Assembly (NCBI RefSeq): GCF_025847235.1
Contig: NZ_JAOZEW010000001.1
Coordinates: forward strand, 62,001 to 126,000
DNA: 64,000 nucleotides
Origin: Flavobacterium shii
GTDB taxonomy: Bacteria > Bacteroidota > Bacteroidia > Flavobacteriales > Flavobacteriaceae
Direction of reading: 5' to 3'
Below, one piece after another: positions 26,936 through 36,524 of this stretch. Position 1 is the stretch's first letter. Every line of letters starts with the position of its first letter. The translations under genes and the position numbers were made by a program. The notes beneath the pieces are model-generated. The model was not told the DNA's origin. It ran no database searches and saw only the letters and a program-made list of their open reading frames with translations.

Positions 26936-27073
26936 TTTCTCTTATTACACTTTTAAAATAAAACAGAAACCTCGATTCTAAAAAAGTCGAGGTTTGTTAT
27001 TATAATGAAAATTGACAATCGTGTATTAGTCTTTTTTTAAGTAAAAAAAAAAGACTGTCTATTATGGGACACC

Positions 27074-27183
<110 letters not shown>

Positions 27184-27187
27184 CTCT

Positions 27188-27250
27188 CACTCTTGCTAAC
27201 TGTGACAATCCTTTTCAATATGTCGATGCCCTTATTGTTTTACAATTTTA
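27188..27250. repeat. Direct repeat A (paired with 28583-28646)
   Basis: The 63-bp stretch starting CACTCTTGCTAACTGTGAC aligns along its length with 28583-28646 (CACTCTTACTAACTGTAGC). Each copy lies just downstream of one of the two lipoprotein genes. Confidence 0.65.
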
Positions 27251-27265
27251 ATAATCTGTCAATAA

Positions 27266-28495
27266 TTATTTTATAGATATTTTATTTCTAAGATTATTCA
27301 AAAAAGTTTCATTTACTTTGTCAAATTTAACGACTCCAAAATCTTTTATTGACCATACTTTTGTCGGTATTTTCCTGTCCGAATTACTTCGGTCAGTATA
27401 TTCTTCGCCATACTTATGCAGATATATCTCATTGGTATTTTCATCTATCTTAAATGTTGTATATGAATTCACAAACATAAAGTCCACGCAAAATATTTGT
27501 TGAATTGTAAAATAATTATTCTTACTTACAATTCCGCCATATCCATCTGCAGGACAATTATCATCGTATTTAAATACTAAATTATAATTATCATTTTTTT
27601 TATAATATTTATTACCTGTCTTTTCTAAAATAACTATAGGATTAGAATTATGTTGAGCATTATCTTTATTCTTAATTTCCTCTTTTTCTAATGTCAATAT
27701 TTTATATTTTATATTCTTCAAACTAATTAATGTACTATCTAGAATATAAAACCCTTTAGGAATCGAAATCTCTTGTTTCTCTACTTTTGCAAATTCATAT
27801 TTACCAAACATTCTATCAAAAGTAATTATCGAATGGGCTTTGTTTTTATCCTCAAACTCAATACTAAGTTTAGAATAATCAACATTTATAAATAAATCTT
27901 CTAACTTCTTAAAATCTTTCTTTCCTTTTTTAAAAAAAATCATTGCATCTTTATAATCAGGAGAACTCTTTCCTCCAAAATCTTCATAATTAGCAATTAT
28001 TTTATTAAAATAACTTTGATTTATTAGATATGCAACCTCACAAACTTCATTCGTTTCAAATTTTTTGTTTAATATATTTTTAATATTTTCAAAACTTGGA
28101 ACTTTAACTTTTTTATCAATTACTTTCAAAATCATTGTGGTATCACGATTAAAACCAAGAGTAGTATTTTTCTTTTCTTCACCATAAAAAATAGCATCAT
28201 AGCTAAAAGTTATTTTTACTTTTTGCACTGCATCATTTGAAAATATTAATGTCTTTCCATCTAATAAATCGCTCGCCAAATAAGCTGGTTGTATTAGAAT
28301 TTCAGTTCCATTGTTTTGAATTATGAAATCATCCTTAATGTTATTTATATCATTAACAGTGCTAACTCCATCAAATGCAACAGAAGTGTTTTTAAATTTT
28401 AGAACAATTCCATTATGTTTATTACTTAAGTCATTCTTATTTTCTTTTTTGCAACCAATCAAGACTAGAAAAACGATTAATACTATTATCCTCAT
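27266..28495 (-). CDS. Lipoprotein, candidate immunity protein
   Basis: About 409 residues from the preferred ATG at 28495; an upstream in-frame ATG at 28522 adds nine polar residues before the signal. The start MRIIVLIVFLVLIGCKK has a clear lipobox (LIGC), so the protein should be anchored facing the periplasm. The rest is a Lys/Asn/Asp-rich soluble protein without a domain I recognise. It lies two genes downstream of the large lysozyme-domain protein on the same strand. Immunity to a periplasmic cell-wall toxin is inferred only from this position and the lipoprotein nature. Confidence 0.65.
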   Translation of the reverse strand: MRIIVLIVFLVLIGCKKENKNDLSNKHNGIVLKFKNTSVAFDGVSTVNDINNIKDDFIIQNNGTEILIQPAYLASDLLDGKTLIFSNDAVQKVKITFSYDAIFYGEEKKNTTLGFNRDTTMILKVIDKKVKVPSFENIKNILNKKFETNEVCEVAYLINQSYFNKIIANYEDFGGKSSPDYKDAMIFFKKGKKDFKKLEDLFINVDYSKLSIEFEDKNKAHSIITFDRMFGKYEFAKVEKQEISIPKGFYILDSTLISLKNIKYKILTLEKEEIKNKDNAQHNSNPIVILEKTGNKYYKKNDNYNLVFKYDDNCPADGYGGIVSKNNYFTIQQIFCVDFMFVNSYTTFKIDENTNEIYLHKYGEEYTDRSNSDRKIPTKVWSIKDFGVVKFDKVNETFLNNLRNKISIK

Positions 28496-28582
28496 TTTAT
28501 TTGCATTTAAAATCATTTCCATTTTTTTATTATATTAATCTCTTCACTTACCTAGGAATTCCAGCAGTTAGCAAAAGCATTT

Positions 28583-28646
28583 CACTCTTACTAACTGTAG
28601 CTATTCATTTCAATACGTCAATGATCCTGTTATCTTTATAATTTTA
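28583..28646. repeat. Direct repeat B (paired with 27188-27250)
   Basis: A 64-bp diverged copy of repeat A, located downstream of the SH3-domain lipoprotein gene. The shared 3' flanks suggest the two lipoprotein genes arrived by duplication or modular exchange. Confidence 0.65.
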
Positions 28647-28708
28647 TCCTTGAGCTAATTTTATTTACTAATACTGGAGGGTTATTACACTAGCTTAAAA
28701 AAAACAAA

Positions 28709-29875
28709 TTATTCTGATTTTATTTTACTCTTATATACATATCCTTTATTACCAGATTTTGTTGACACAAACCACCAATCTCCAGAATCATCAAGTATTT
28801 CAATCTCTTCTCCAGATTTAACTTTTTCAATTATTGCAGATGAGCTGTTTTTTTCTTTCCTTAAATTAGTATAACCATCTAAATCCTGAATTTTATACAC
28901 TATTTTAGTATCTTCTGAATCAGGATTTTCTCCATAAATATTCTCCACATAATCTTTCAATCTTTCCAAATTAAAGTAGTTGTTTTGTTTTAAAAAAGAT
29001 TTATAATTCGTATTGGTCATTAAATTAGACTCAACATGCCCTACAATACCTATTCTTAAATCCTTTTCATATAAGAAAGCTATATATTTTTCGGGTTCAA
29101 TATAGTTATTTGGATTCCTCCTTATTTTTTTTATTATTTCAGAAAAGCTATTGTATCCGTTACCAGTTTTTGTTTCTGTATACCCTTCTACATGACCTTT
29201 ATAAACTAAATTTTCAATATCATCTAATATTTTTTCTCTTAATAAAAATTTTTTTGAATTAACATCATTTGAGAAAATTAAATCATGAAATAAAACACTA
29301 TTATCAAAATCAAAATCTTTAAAAACAAACTTAACCAATTCTTTATCAGAACTATAACCATAATCCACAACTAAATCAATCAATTGTTGTTTATTATTCA
29401 ATTTCAACCAATTGAGCGCAACCTTATCATCATAAAAAACATACGAATTATAATAATATTCTAAATTATCGTTTATGACATCACTATCATCTGTCTCAGG
29501 ATCTTCTATTAAAATAAATTTATCTTCTTTAATTGCAATCTCAGTAAACATAGCTGGTCTCAAAGCAACTATCTTATTTTTGTAATCATATACATTTATA
29601 TTATAGACTTCAAATACTTTATCTTTAAATTTTTGCTCATCAAGAAATTTAAATTTTCTATTTAAAAGACTAGTCTTTACCTTCTTTATATAATCTACAG
29701 ATAAAGTATCATAATTATATTTTACACCATCTCCTATATCCGTTATATTGTAAGGAGCATTTTTTGAGTCATTCATACTTACATTTTTTTCTATACTTAC
29801 ATTTTTTTCATCTACTTTATCTTTACAAGAGATTAAGCTGATTAAAAGAGATAAGATAATTACATTTGTTTTCAT
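28709..29875 (-). CDS. Lipoprotein with C-terminal SH3b domain, candidate immunity protein
   Basis: About 388 residues. The preferred start is the ATG at 29875, giving MKTNVIILSLLISLISCKDK with lipobox LISC; the frame's upstream ATG at 29902 would overlap the effector gene. The middle is unassigned. The last about 60 residues, GYTNLRKEKNSSSAIIEKV then GEEIEILDDSGDWWFVST, form an SH3b domain, a fold that often binds peptidoglycan stems. It follows the lysozyme-domain gene by 11 bp, so they form an operon. Role as immunity or accessory factor is inferred. Confidence 0.72.
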   Translation of the reverse strand: MKTNVIILSLLISLISCKDKVDEKNVSIEKNVSMNDSKNAPYNITDIGDGVKYNYDTLSVDYIKKVKTSLLNRKFKFLDEQKFKDKVFEVYNINVYDYKNKIVALRPAMFTEIAIKEDKFILIEDPETDDSDVINDNLEYYYNSYVFYDDKVALNWLKLNNKQQLIDLVVDYGYSSDKELVKFVFKDFDFDNSVLFHDLIFSNDVNSKKFLLREKILDDIENLVYKGHVEGYTETKTGNGYNSFSEIIKKIRRNPNNYIEPEKYIAFLYEKDLRIGIVGHVESNLMTNTNYKSFLKQNNYFNLERLKDYVENIYGENPDSEDTKIVYKIQDLDGYTNLRKEKNSSSAIIEKVKSGEEIEILDDSGDWWFVSTKSGNKGYVYKSKIKSE

Positions 29876-29886
29876 TCTATTTTTAT

Positions 29887-32274
29887 TTAAATTCCAGTCC
29901 ATTTTTTTGTTCCCTTTTTAGCATCATCCCAAGTTGATTCCGTTACTTTTCTCTCTTCAACAATGAATCTCACAGGTCTACCATCATTTAAAACTAAATC
30001 TGGTATCTCATTTATAAAATTTGTAACAGCTGATGTACTTGTACCACAATTAAAGGTGAAGCATCCTACTGAAAATCTTGGGCAATACTGATGTAATGCT
30101 ACTCCACCTCTTGGTCCATCTACACCAGATATTCCGTTTTCATCAGATGCTGTCTTACTTTCAGAATCTATAACATAAATCTTATATGTTTGTCCAGGAA
30201 GTCCTGGAACTAAAAAATATTCACCTGGTGGGATTTCATTGTATTGTCCAAATCTTTTATCTGAATGTTTAAAAGAGCCTTTCTTTTTACTATAAGTCTG
30301 ATGTGTATCTCTACTTAAATAAGTAACATGGTCAGGTTCTGGGAGTTTTTTTGAAGTCAGGAGTTTTTTATATGTTTGCAAGCTCATATCTTTATAAACA
30401 CTTGTTTTATACATTACCCAATAAATATTTTGAGCAGGATCTTTTTCTTTCTTTGTGTCTTTACCTGAAACAATTATCACAGTTCCTTTATCAATATTTA
30501 TTGAAGATCCTTTTTGACAATTGTTAACTTTTAAAACATCTACTGCATTTTTAAAATATTTTTTCCGCCCTTCTAAACCTTTTAAAGCAGTGTTTATTTT
30601 TTTTGTTACTTTTTCGACAGCCTGTACATTATTTTCATTAGCAACGCTATTTATATTATTTTTACCCCAAAAAGCTAATGCCGAAGTCATTGCATCTTTT
30701 GCATTATTTTTTAATTTATAAGGGTTATCACCATCAGTCCAATCAACATCTGACTCATTATCAATTTTCATATTAGCATTAAAATATTTCTCTAATTCTT
30801 GATAATTACTTTTCCATGTTATTTGTTTAAATCCTTTACCACTATACAACCAACCGTCACCTGAATTCACATGCAATTTACCATTAGGATGTGTTTTACC
30901 ATAAATTGCATTAGCTAATTTTATTTGCTGATCGAGTGTAAGACCTGGCGTTTTCGCTTCATTTGCTCTCCCTAGCCTTTTTGCTTCAGTTTCTTTTTCA
31001 TCTTTTGAATTAAATTGTATAAAATAAGAACTAAAAGTCCCTATAAGAGGTTTCCAATACCAATTAAAGTTTTCCTGTAATGAATAAAATTTACTTTCCT
31101 CAGCTATCTGAGATAAGAAATGTGCTTTTCTTACACAAGTATTTATACCTACTTTTTTACGATATTTATTTAAATGTGGTAAAGCTGCCTTTATCATTGT
31201 TTCGTTATCTATCAAACAATTTCCTTTACTATCAACACAAATCTTTTTAATTTCATCAAGAGTAATATCTTTATCACAATTTGGACAAGTTCCTTTCTTC
31301 TCATCCTTCTTCTCCTCCTTTTTATCAGGCGTAGCAAGTTTCGAAACACTATTTACAATCTCCATAGGATCGGGTAGGATTGTAGACAATACTTTAAGCT
31401 TCGACTCTCCCCAATCGTATATTGCGCTTCCTACAGTTTCTAATATTCCTTTTTCCTCCATTTGAGACTTCCCTTTTGTAGCGGCTGGTACAGGAGGTTT
31501 CGGTTTTTGGGGAGTTGGCCTAGAAGGAATTGGTTTGGGTTTTGCGTCAGGCGTTTTGTTATCGGGATTAATTACATTTATATTATTACTACTGGCTATT
31601 TTTTGTCTAAAAATTTCAGCAGTTACATAATATTCATGAAATTTCCCTTCGCTTTTATCGCCTTTGGCCAATTGTGCATTTGCCATTTTTGCAAAATCCG
31701 TTGCTAGTCTAAATTTAATATCTGCAATACCATTCGATATCAGTTCGGATTTCGTTACTGCTTTATTATTTTTGTTTATTTCGCTATGTCCTTTACCCGG
31801 AGCATCGTCTTCCCATAAGGTTACATGTACGGTACAATTATCAAGATTAAGGCAATGTACCCTTGCCAATACTGTTTGGTTATAAGCAAACGGCTTGGTT
31901 TGTTTCTTACCTAGTGCATCGCATAGCTCTACACCTATAATCTTGCGCTCAACTGTTTTTTGAGGTTTGATATCTAGCGTAGCTTTTTCTTCGCCCATGC
32001 GTGCCACTATACGTATCGCTTGTCTTGTAAGGCTTATTTCGGTGAATGTATAGGCAGCTTTGGGCCCTGTTTTATTATTTTTTTCTTTTAGCTTCCATTT
32101 TCCATATTCCAGAACAGATAAAGACCATTGCACTTGCGCTAAAAAGGGGTTACTTCCCAATGGAATAACTTGCCCAGGAAATAAGCTCCCGGGAAGATTG
32201 GAGTTACTTACGGTATAAGTTACTTCCTTCCCTGTCTCAGGATTTGGATTACCAATTATTTTAAAATTTGACAT
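29887..32274 (-). CDS. Large effector-like protein with GH19-type lysozyme domain and C-terminal cell-wall-enzyme-like domain
   Basis: 795 residues without a signal peptide. N-terminal beta-rich modules (about 1-110 and 115-235) are followed by a Pro/Lys-rich linker (KPKPIPSRPTPQKPKPP, about 242-260), a CPNCD zinc-like knuckle (about 320), then a GH19 chitinase/lysozyme-like domain (about 345-590) with the catalytic-Glu region AHFLSQIAEESKF and GDGWLYSGKGFKQITWKSNYQ. The C-terminal domain (about 690-785) has IPPGEYFLVPGLPG, RGGVALHQYCPRFSVGCFTF, resembling L,D-transpeptidase/Tlde1 or DUF5675-like folds with His and Cys. Lack of a signal peptide plus murein-cutting domains and adjacent lipoproteins suggest a type VI-like or otherwise injected antibacterial effector; no T6SS structural genes are in the window. 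Confidence 0.75.
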   Translation of the reverse strand: MSNFKIIGNPNPETGKEVTYTVSNSNLPGSLFPGQVIPLGSNPFLAQVQWSLSVLEYGKWKLKEKNNKTGPKAAYTFTEISLTRQAIRIVARMGEEKATLDIKPQKTVERKIIGVELCDALGKKQTKPFAYNQTVLARVHCLNLDNCTVHVTLWEDDAPGKGHSEINKNNKAVTKSELISNGIADIKFRLATDFAKMANAQLAKGDKSEGKFHEYYVTAEIFRQKIASSNNINVINPDNKTPDAKPKPIPSRPTPQKPKPPVPAATKGKSQMEEKGILETVGSAIYDWGESKLKVLSTILPDPMEIVNSVSKLATPDKKEEKKDEKKGTCPNCDKDITLDEIKKICVDSKGNCLIDNETMIKAALPHLNKYRKKVGINTCVRKAHFLSQIAEESKFYSLQENFNWYWKPLIGTFSSYFIQFNSKDEKETEAKRLGRANEAKTPGLTLDQQIKLANAIYGKTHPNGKLHVNSGDGWLYSGKGFKQITWKSNYQELEKYFNANMKIDNESDVDWTDGDNPYKLKNNAKDAMTSALAFWGKNNINSVANENNVQAVEKVTKKINTALKGLEGRKKYFKNAVDVLKVNNCQKGSSINIDKGTVIIVSGKDTKKEKDPAQNIYWVMYKTSVYKDMSLQTYKKLLTSKKLPEPDHVTYLSRDTHQTYSKKKGSFKHSDKRFGQYNEIPPGEYFLVPGLPGQTYKIYVIDSESKTASDENGISGVDGPRGGVALHQYCPRFSVGCFTFNCGTSTSAVTNFINEIPDLVLNDGRPVRFIVEERKVTESTWDDAKKGTKKWTGI

Positions 32275-32495
32275 ACTAAATTATTTAAAACTAAAGGCTA
32301 AATTATATTGTAAAATATAATCTAACATTTAGGCTAAAGTAATTATTATATTGTAAAAATAAAATATAATTATAAATAAATTTCCTATAAATATAAACAA
32401 GCAACACTAGTTTCTTATGATTGCTTTTTTTGTTTAAATATGCTGCAATATTTTTCATAACTTCGGTTGCTGTTTTAAAAAACAATCAAATACTC

Positions 32496-33194
32496 ATGAA
32501 TCAGCATAGTATCAATATATCAAATAATAAAGCCATTAGCCTTCAAATGGTAGAAATTCCGCAAGGTCAAATCATAATGAGGGATGACAGAATTAAACAT
32601 ACCTGGACAGCAAATATTCAGCCTTTCTTAATGGCAAAATACCTTGTAACGCAAGATTTATATTTTGAATTTACTAAGGATTCTCCAAGCACTTTTAAAG
32701 GAAATAAAAAACCTGTCGAAACTGTATCGTGGATACAGGCAGTCGTTTTTTGTAATTTACTTTCTGAGAATTCAGGATTTACACCTTGTTATTCTTGGAA
32801 TAATGACAGCGAAGAAATATTTTTTGATAACAAAGCAAATGGCTACCGACTTCCTACCGAAGCCGAATGGGAATATACATGTAAAGCTGGAACTACAAGT
32901 ATAAGATATAGCGAAATTGATAGAATTGCATGGTATAAAGAAAACTCAGAGAAAACAACACATGATGTAGGAACGAAAGAGCCCAACTCATTTGGTCTTT
33001 ATGATATGCTAGGAAATGTATGGGAATGGTGTTCGGATATATACAATGAAACGGTTTATGGCTCCTACCGCATTTTTCGTGGTGGTGGCTGGTATGATAA
33101 TGAAAGAGGTTGTATGGCCACAAATCGAAGACGCAGCCATCCTACGTCGTTTAAAATTGATGATTTAGGATTTCGATTAGCTCGAAATTTATAA
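32496..33194 (+). CDS. FGE-sulfatase (SUMF1) domain protein
   Basis: About 232 residues from the ATG at 32496. An upstream in-frame ATG at 32421 would add 25 hydrophobic residues, but these do not match family starts. The domain is complete: MVEIPQGQIIM at the start, FLMAKYLVTQDLYFEFTKD, VSWIQAVVFCNLLSE, RLPTEAEWEYTCKAGT, DMLGNVWEWCSDIY, FRGGGWYDN and GFRLARNL. Relatives generate formylglycine on sulfatases or act in other oxidations such as ergothioneine synthesis; the partner here is unknown. Divergent from the effector gene. Confidence 0.9.
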   Translation: MNQHSINISNNKAISLQMVEIPQGQIIMRDDRIKHTWTANIQPFLMAKYLVTQDLYFEFTKDSPSTFKGNKKPVETVSWIQAVVFCNLLSENSGFTPCYSWNNDSEEIFFDNKANGYRLPTEAEWEYTCKAGTTSIRYSEIDRIAWYKENSEKTTHDVGTKEPNSFGLYDMLGNVWEWCSDIYNETVYGSYRIFRGGGWYDNERGCMATNRRRSHPTSFKIDDLGFRLARNL

Positions 33195-33204
33195 TACAAA
33201 AACT

Positions 33205-33720
33205 ATGATAAAACTAGAAAAATTTGATAATACAGATTTCGAAAAATTAATAACTTGGGTGGATAATGAAGAAATGTTAGTTCAATTTTCTGGTCCGATT
33301 TTTAAATTTCCATTAACAACTGAGCAATTAGAAAATTATGTAAAAGAAGAAAATAGAATACCATTTAAAGTAATCGATACAAAATCGAAAGAAGTAATTG
33401 GACATGCAGAAATATATCAATCCGAAGATAATTTGGCTAAGCTATGCCGAATACTTATCGGCGAAGAAAAATATCGAGGAAAGGGAATTGGGGAGGAAAT
33501 AGTTAATCTTCTGGTACACTATTCTTTCGAAAAGTTAAACGTAGAACAAGTAGAACTTAATGTATACGATTGGAATAAACAAGCTATTAGATGTTATGAA
33601 AAATCGGGATTTACAATAAATCCAGATAAACTAAGTGAAATCATAGTTCAGAAAAATATTTGGATCTCAATTAATATGACAGTAAATAAAACCAATTGGA
33701 AAATAAATTTAAAAAAATAA
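33205..33720 (+). CDS. GNAT family N-acetyltransferase
   Basis: 171 residues. VIDTKSKEVIGHAEIYQ is followed by the acetyl-CoA loop EEKYRGKGIGEEIVNLLVHYSF and VELNVYDWNKQAIRCYEKSGF, the classical A and B motifs. It begins 10 bp after the FGE-like gene and is probably co-transcribed with it. Substrate unknown. Confidence 0.9.
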   Translation: MIKLEKFDNTDFEKLITWVDNEEMLVQFSGPIFKFPLTTEQLENYVKEENRIPFKVIDTKSKEVIGHAEIYQSEDNLAKLCRILIGEEKYRGKGIGEEIVNLLVHYSFEKLNVEQVELNVYDWNKQAIRCYEKSGFTINPDKLSEIIVQKNIWISINMTVNKTNWKINLKK

Positions 33721-33820
33721 TCGACAATTTTATACTATTCCTGTAACAGAATACATTTTATCAGTCTATTCTATAAGGCAATAGAATTAAAAAAATAACC
33801 AATTAAATAACCATAACCAA

Positions 33821-35215
33821 ATGAAACAATTTATACTATCACTATTAATCGGTTTAATTTCTATGACTGTTTTTGGACAAGAAATTACAGGACAATGGAA
33901 TGGTGTCCTAAATGTTCAGGGAACCCAATTAAGACTCGTTTTTAATATTACTAAATCCGATACAAGCTTTAAATCAACAATGGATAGTCCTGATCAAGGC
34001 GCAAAAGATATTCCAGTAACTACAACAAGTTTTGAAAACTCAACTTTAAAACTTACTGTTGCAAATGCCCGAATTGAATATGAAGGCACTCTTGGTAAAG
34101 ACAATAAAATTGTTGGTACTTTCACCCAAGCCGGTCATGCTTTTCCTATGAATTTATCGAGAGAAAAAATTGAAAAAGAAAAACTAGTACGACCACAAGA
34201 ACCAACCAAACCATATCCTTATTACTCAGAAGAGGTAACTTTTAAGAATGAGAAAGCAGGAATAACTTTGGCTGGAACATTGACATTACCTAAAAAAGAA
34301 GGCGTTTTCCCTGTAGTGATTTTAATTAGCGGAAGCGGCCCACAAAATCGGGATGAAGAATTAATGGGACACAAACCTTTCCTTGTATTATCTGATTATT
34401 TAACCAAAAACGGAATTGCAGTTTTGCGATATGATGATAGAGGAACAGCAGCATCTACTGGAGATTTTAAAACTTCTACCTCTTTTGATTTTGCTACGGA
34501 TGTTCAAGCTGCAGTAAACTATTTACAAACCAGAAAAGAAATCAACAAACAAAAAATTGGATTAATTGGTCATAGTGAAGGCGGATTAATAGCACCAATT
34601 GTTGCCTCAAACTCCAAGGATATTAACTTTATTATCCTACTCGCTGGTCCTGGAATTCCTGGAGATCAATTACTTTTGTTACAACAAAAAGTAATTGCAG
34701 AAGCAGCAGGAATGAATAATGCTGAAATTCAAAAATCACAGGAAATGAACAAAACTGCTTTTGGTATCGTAACAAAATCCAAGAATGCAGAACAATTAAA
34801 AACGGATTTAACAACCTATATCACAAAAGCATCTGAAAGTGCTACAGATAAACCTGCTGGGATAACTGAAGCTGAATATATAAAAATGCAAGTTGATAAA
34901 ATCTCAAGCCCTTGGATGGTAAATTTTCTTAAATATAATCCAGTTCCTACATTAGAAAAAGTAAAATGTGCTGTTTTAGCGCTTAATGGTTCAAAGGACT
35001 TACAAGTTCCACCAAAAGAAAATCTATCAGCCATAAAAGAAGCAGTATTAAAAGGAGGAAATAAAAACATAACGACCAAAGAATTGCCAAACCTTAATCA
35101 TTTATTTCAGGAATGTGAAACTGGTTTACCGAAAGAATATGCTACTATTGAACAAACGTTCTCTCCAATAGCGCTGAACGAAATTCTAAGTTGGATAAAA
35201 ATACAAACGAAATAA
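33821..35215 (+). CDS. Secreted alpha/beta hydrolase with N-terminal beta domain
   Basis: 464 residues. Signal peptide MKQFILSLLIGLISMTVFGQ, then a beta-rich domain (about 22-120, GQWNGVLNVQGTQLRLVFNI and TFTQAGHAFPMNL), then an alpha/beta hydrolase of the dienelactone/prolyl-oligopeptidase-like type: VILISGSGPQNRDEE, VLRYDDRGTAAS, nucleophile GHSEGG, and LNGSKDLQVPP with a C-terminal LNHLF His. This architecture is frequent in Bacteroidota; substrate unknown. Confidence 0.9.
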   Translation: MKQFILSLLIGLISMTVFGQEITGQWNGVLNVQGTQLRLVFNITKSDTSFKSTMDSPDQGAKDIPVTTTSFENSTLKLTVANARIEYEGTLGKDNKIVGTFTQAGHAFPMNLSREKIEKEKLVRPQEPTKPYPYYSEEVTFKNEKAGITLAGTLTLPKKEGVFPVVILISGSGPQNRDEELMGHKPFLVLSDYLTKNGIAVLRYDDRGTAASTGDFKTSTSFDFATDVQAAVNYLQTRKEINKQKIGLIGHSEGGLIAPIVASNSKDINFIILLAGPGIPGDQLLLLQQKVIAEAAGMNNAEIQKSQEMNKTAFGIVTKSKNAEQLKTDLTTYITKASESATDKPAGITEAEYIKMQVDKISSPWMVNFLKYNPVPTLEKVKCAVLALNGSKDLQVPPKENLSAIKEAVLKGGNKNITTKELPNLNHLFQECETGLPKEYATIEQTFSPIALNEILSWIKIQTK

Positions 35216-35237
35216 AATACATTTTACAATTAAACAA

Positions 35238-35819
35238 ATGAATAGAATTACCGTTTTTTGTGGATCAAGTTTTGGGAACAAAAAAGAATACGAAACCCAA
35301 GCTTTTAAACTTGGACAAACAATGTCCGAAAATAATATCGATTTGGTTTATGGCGGAGCCAAAGTAGGACTTATGGGTGCTGTAGCAGATGGAGTTTTAA
35401 ATAAAAATGGAAAAGTGATTGGTGTTTTACCAGACTTCCTGATGAAGAAAGAAATTGCTCACGATAATTTAACCGAATTAATTATTGTAAAAAGCATGCA
35501 CGAAAGGAAAACCAAAATGAACGAATTAAGCGATGGCGTAATTGCTTTACCAGGTGGATTTGGAACTCTGGAAGAGTTTTTTGAGATGCTTACATGGGCG
35601 CAACTCGGACTTCATAAAAAACCAATAGGAATTTTGAATATTCATGGATTTTATGATTTATTATTAGAGTTTATACTAAAAATGGTAAACGAAGGTTTCT
35701 TAAAAGAAGTAAACCAACAAATGATAATCGTAAGTACAGATTCTCAGGATTTACTGGATAAAATGAAAAATTACGTAGCGCCAGAAGTTGGGAAATGGAT
35801 TAAAAAGGGTAATGAATAA
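35238..35819 (+). CDS. LOG family protein (TIGR00730), cytokinin riboside monophosphate phosphoribohydrolase-like
   Basis: 193 residues, normal length. Rossmann-like fold with VYGGAKVGLMGAVADG, MHERKTKM (about 87-94) and the hallmark PGGFGTLEEFFE (about 105-116). Members hydrolyse the N-glycosidic bond of nucleoside 5'-monophosphates; in most bacteria AMP or related nucleotides are the likely substrates. Follows the hydrolase gene by 22 bp, so likely an operon. Confidence 0.93.
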   Translation: MNRITVFCGSSFGNKKEYETQAFKLGQTMSENNIDLVYGGAKVGLMGAVADGVLNKNGKVIGVLPDFLMKKEIAHDNLTELIIVKSMHERKTKMNELSDGVIALPGGFGTLEEFFEMLTWAQLGLHKKPIGILNIHGFYDLLLEFILKMVNEGFLKEVNQQMIIVSTDSQDLLDKMKNYVAPEVGKWIKKGNE

Positions 35820-35839
35820 ATCATTAAAAATCAAAAAAA

Positions 35840-36388
35840 ATGACTGTAGATAATTTAAATTTAGAAATTCCAAAATTGATTTTTAATGCAAGCGGAGAAT
35901 TAATAATCCTCCCTTCCCTTACTTCATCCAAAGATGATTTTGATTTTTTTCAGGGGAAATCCAATATTATAAATAAAAAATTAAAATATAGATTCTCCGA
36001 TTGTACGGAGTGGATTGAATTTCCATCGACTCAGGAAATGCATAAAGTTTTAAACGGAATTGGTAATATTGATAATTTTCTAGCAGAATTTGATGGTGTC
36101 CCTTTTGAAGGAATGACAGTACGATTATTTAATCCAGAAACAAAATTATGGAGTATTTATTGGTCAGATTCTAATACAGGAGTTCTGGATAAACCAGTAA
36201 TTGGCTCCTTCGAAAAAAAAGTAGGTCATTTCTTTTCAAGAGATATTTATGAAGGAAAAAAAGTAATTCAGTTATTTCGTTGGGATGCCAGAGACAAAAA
36301 CAATCCAATTTGGAGTCAGGCAATGTCTGTCGATAATGGCGAAACTTGGGAATGGAACTGGTATATGTACATGACGAAAGTGAAATAG
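35840..36388 (+). CDS. Hypothetical DUF1579-like protein
   Basis: 182 residues, all-beta by eye. The part FDGVPFEGMTVRLFNPETKLWSIYWSDS, then GHFFSRDIYEGKKVIQLFRW and the closing SVDNGETWEWNWYM is typical of small lipocalin-like proteins of the DUF1579 type. No signal peptide. Function unknown. It follows the LOG gene by 20 bp. Confidence 0.7.
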   Translation: MTVDNLNLEIPKLIFNASGELIILPSLTSSKDDFDFFQGKSNIINKKLKYRFSDCTEWIEFPSTQEMHKVLNGIGNIDNFLAEFDGVPFEGMTVRLFNPETKLWSIYWSDSNTGVLDKPVIGSFEKKVGHFFSRDIYEGKKVIQLFRWDARDKNNPIWSQAMSVDNGETWEWNWYMYMTKVK

Positions 36389-36486
36389 AAATCCCTATAC
36401 AGAATAACTCAACCAATCAAACTCTTTAACACATAACATGTTAATCGATTGCTAAAATATTTTAAAATAAATCATAATTAATTTGC

Positions 36487-36504
36487 CTATCTACTAATAG
36501 GTAG
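36487..36504. promoter_or_regulatory. Probable TetR operator (CTATCTA-N4-TAGGTAG)
   Basis: An imperfect inverted repeat (6 of 7 bases match) lies directly before the -7 box of the TetR gene. Its placement suits autorepression by that protein. Confidence 0.6.
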
Positions 36505-36512
36505 TATATTTG
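36505..36512 (+). promoter_or_regulatory. -7 promoter box (TATATTTG) of the tetR-fabF operon
   Basis: It matches TAnnTTTG and starts 20 bp before the preferred ATG at 36525, giving a very short leader. It abuts the operator at 36487-36504. Confidence 0.6.
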
Positions 36513-36524
36513 TTAAAAAATACG

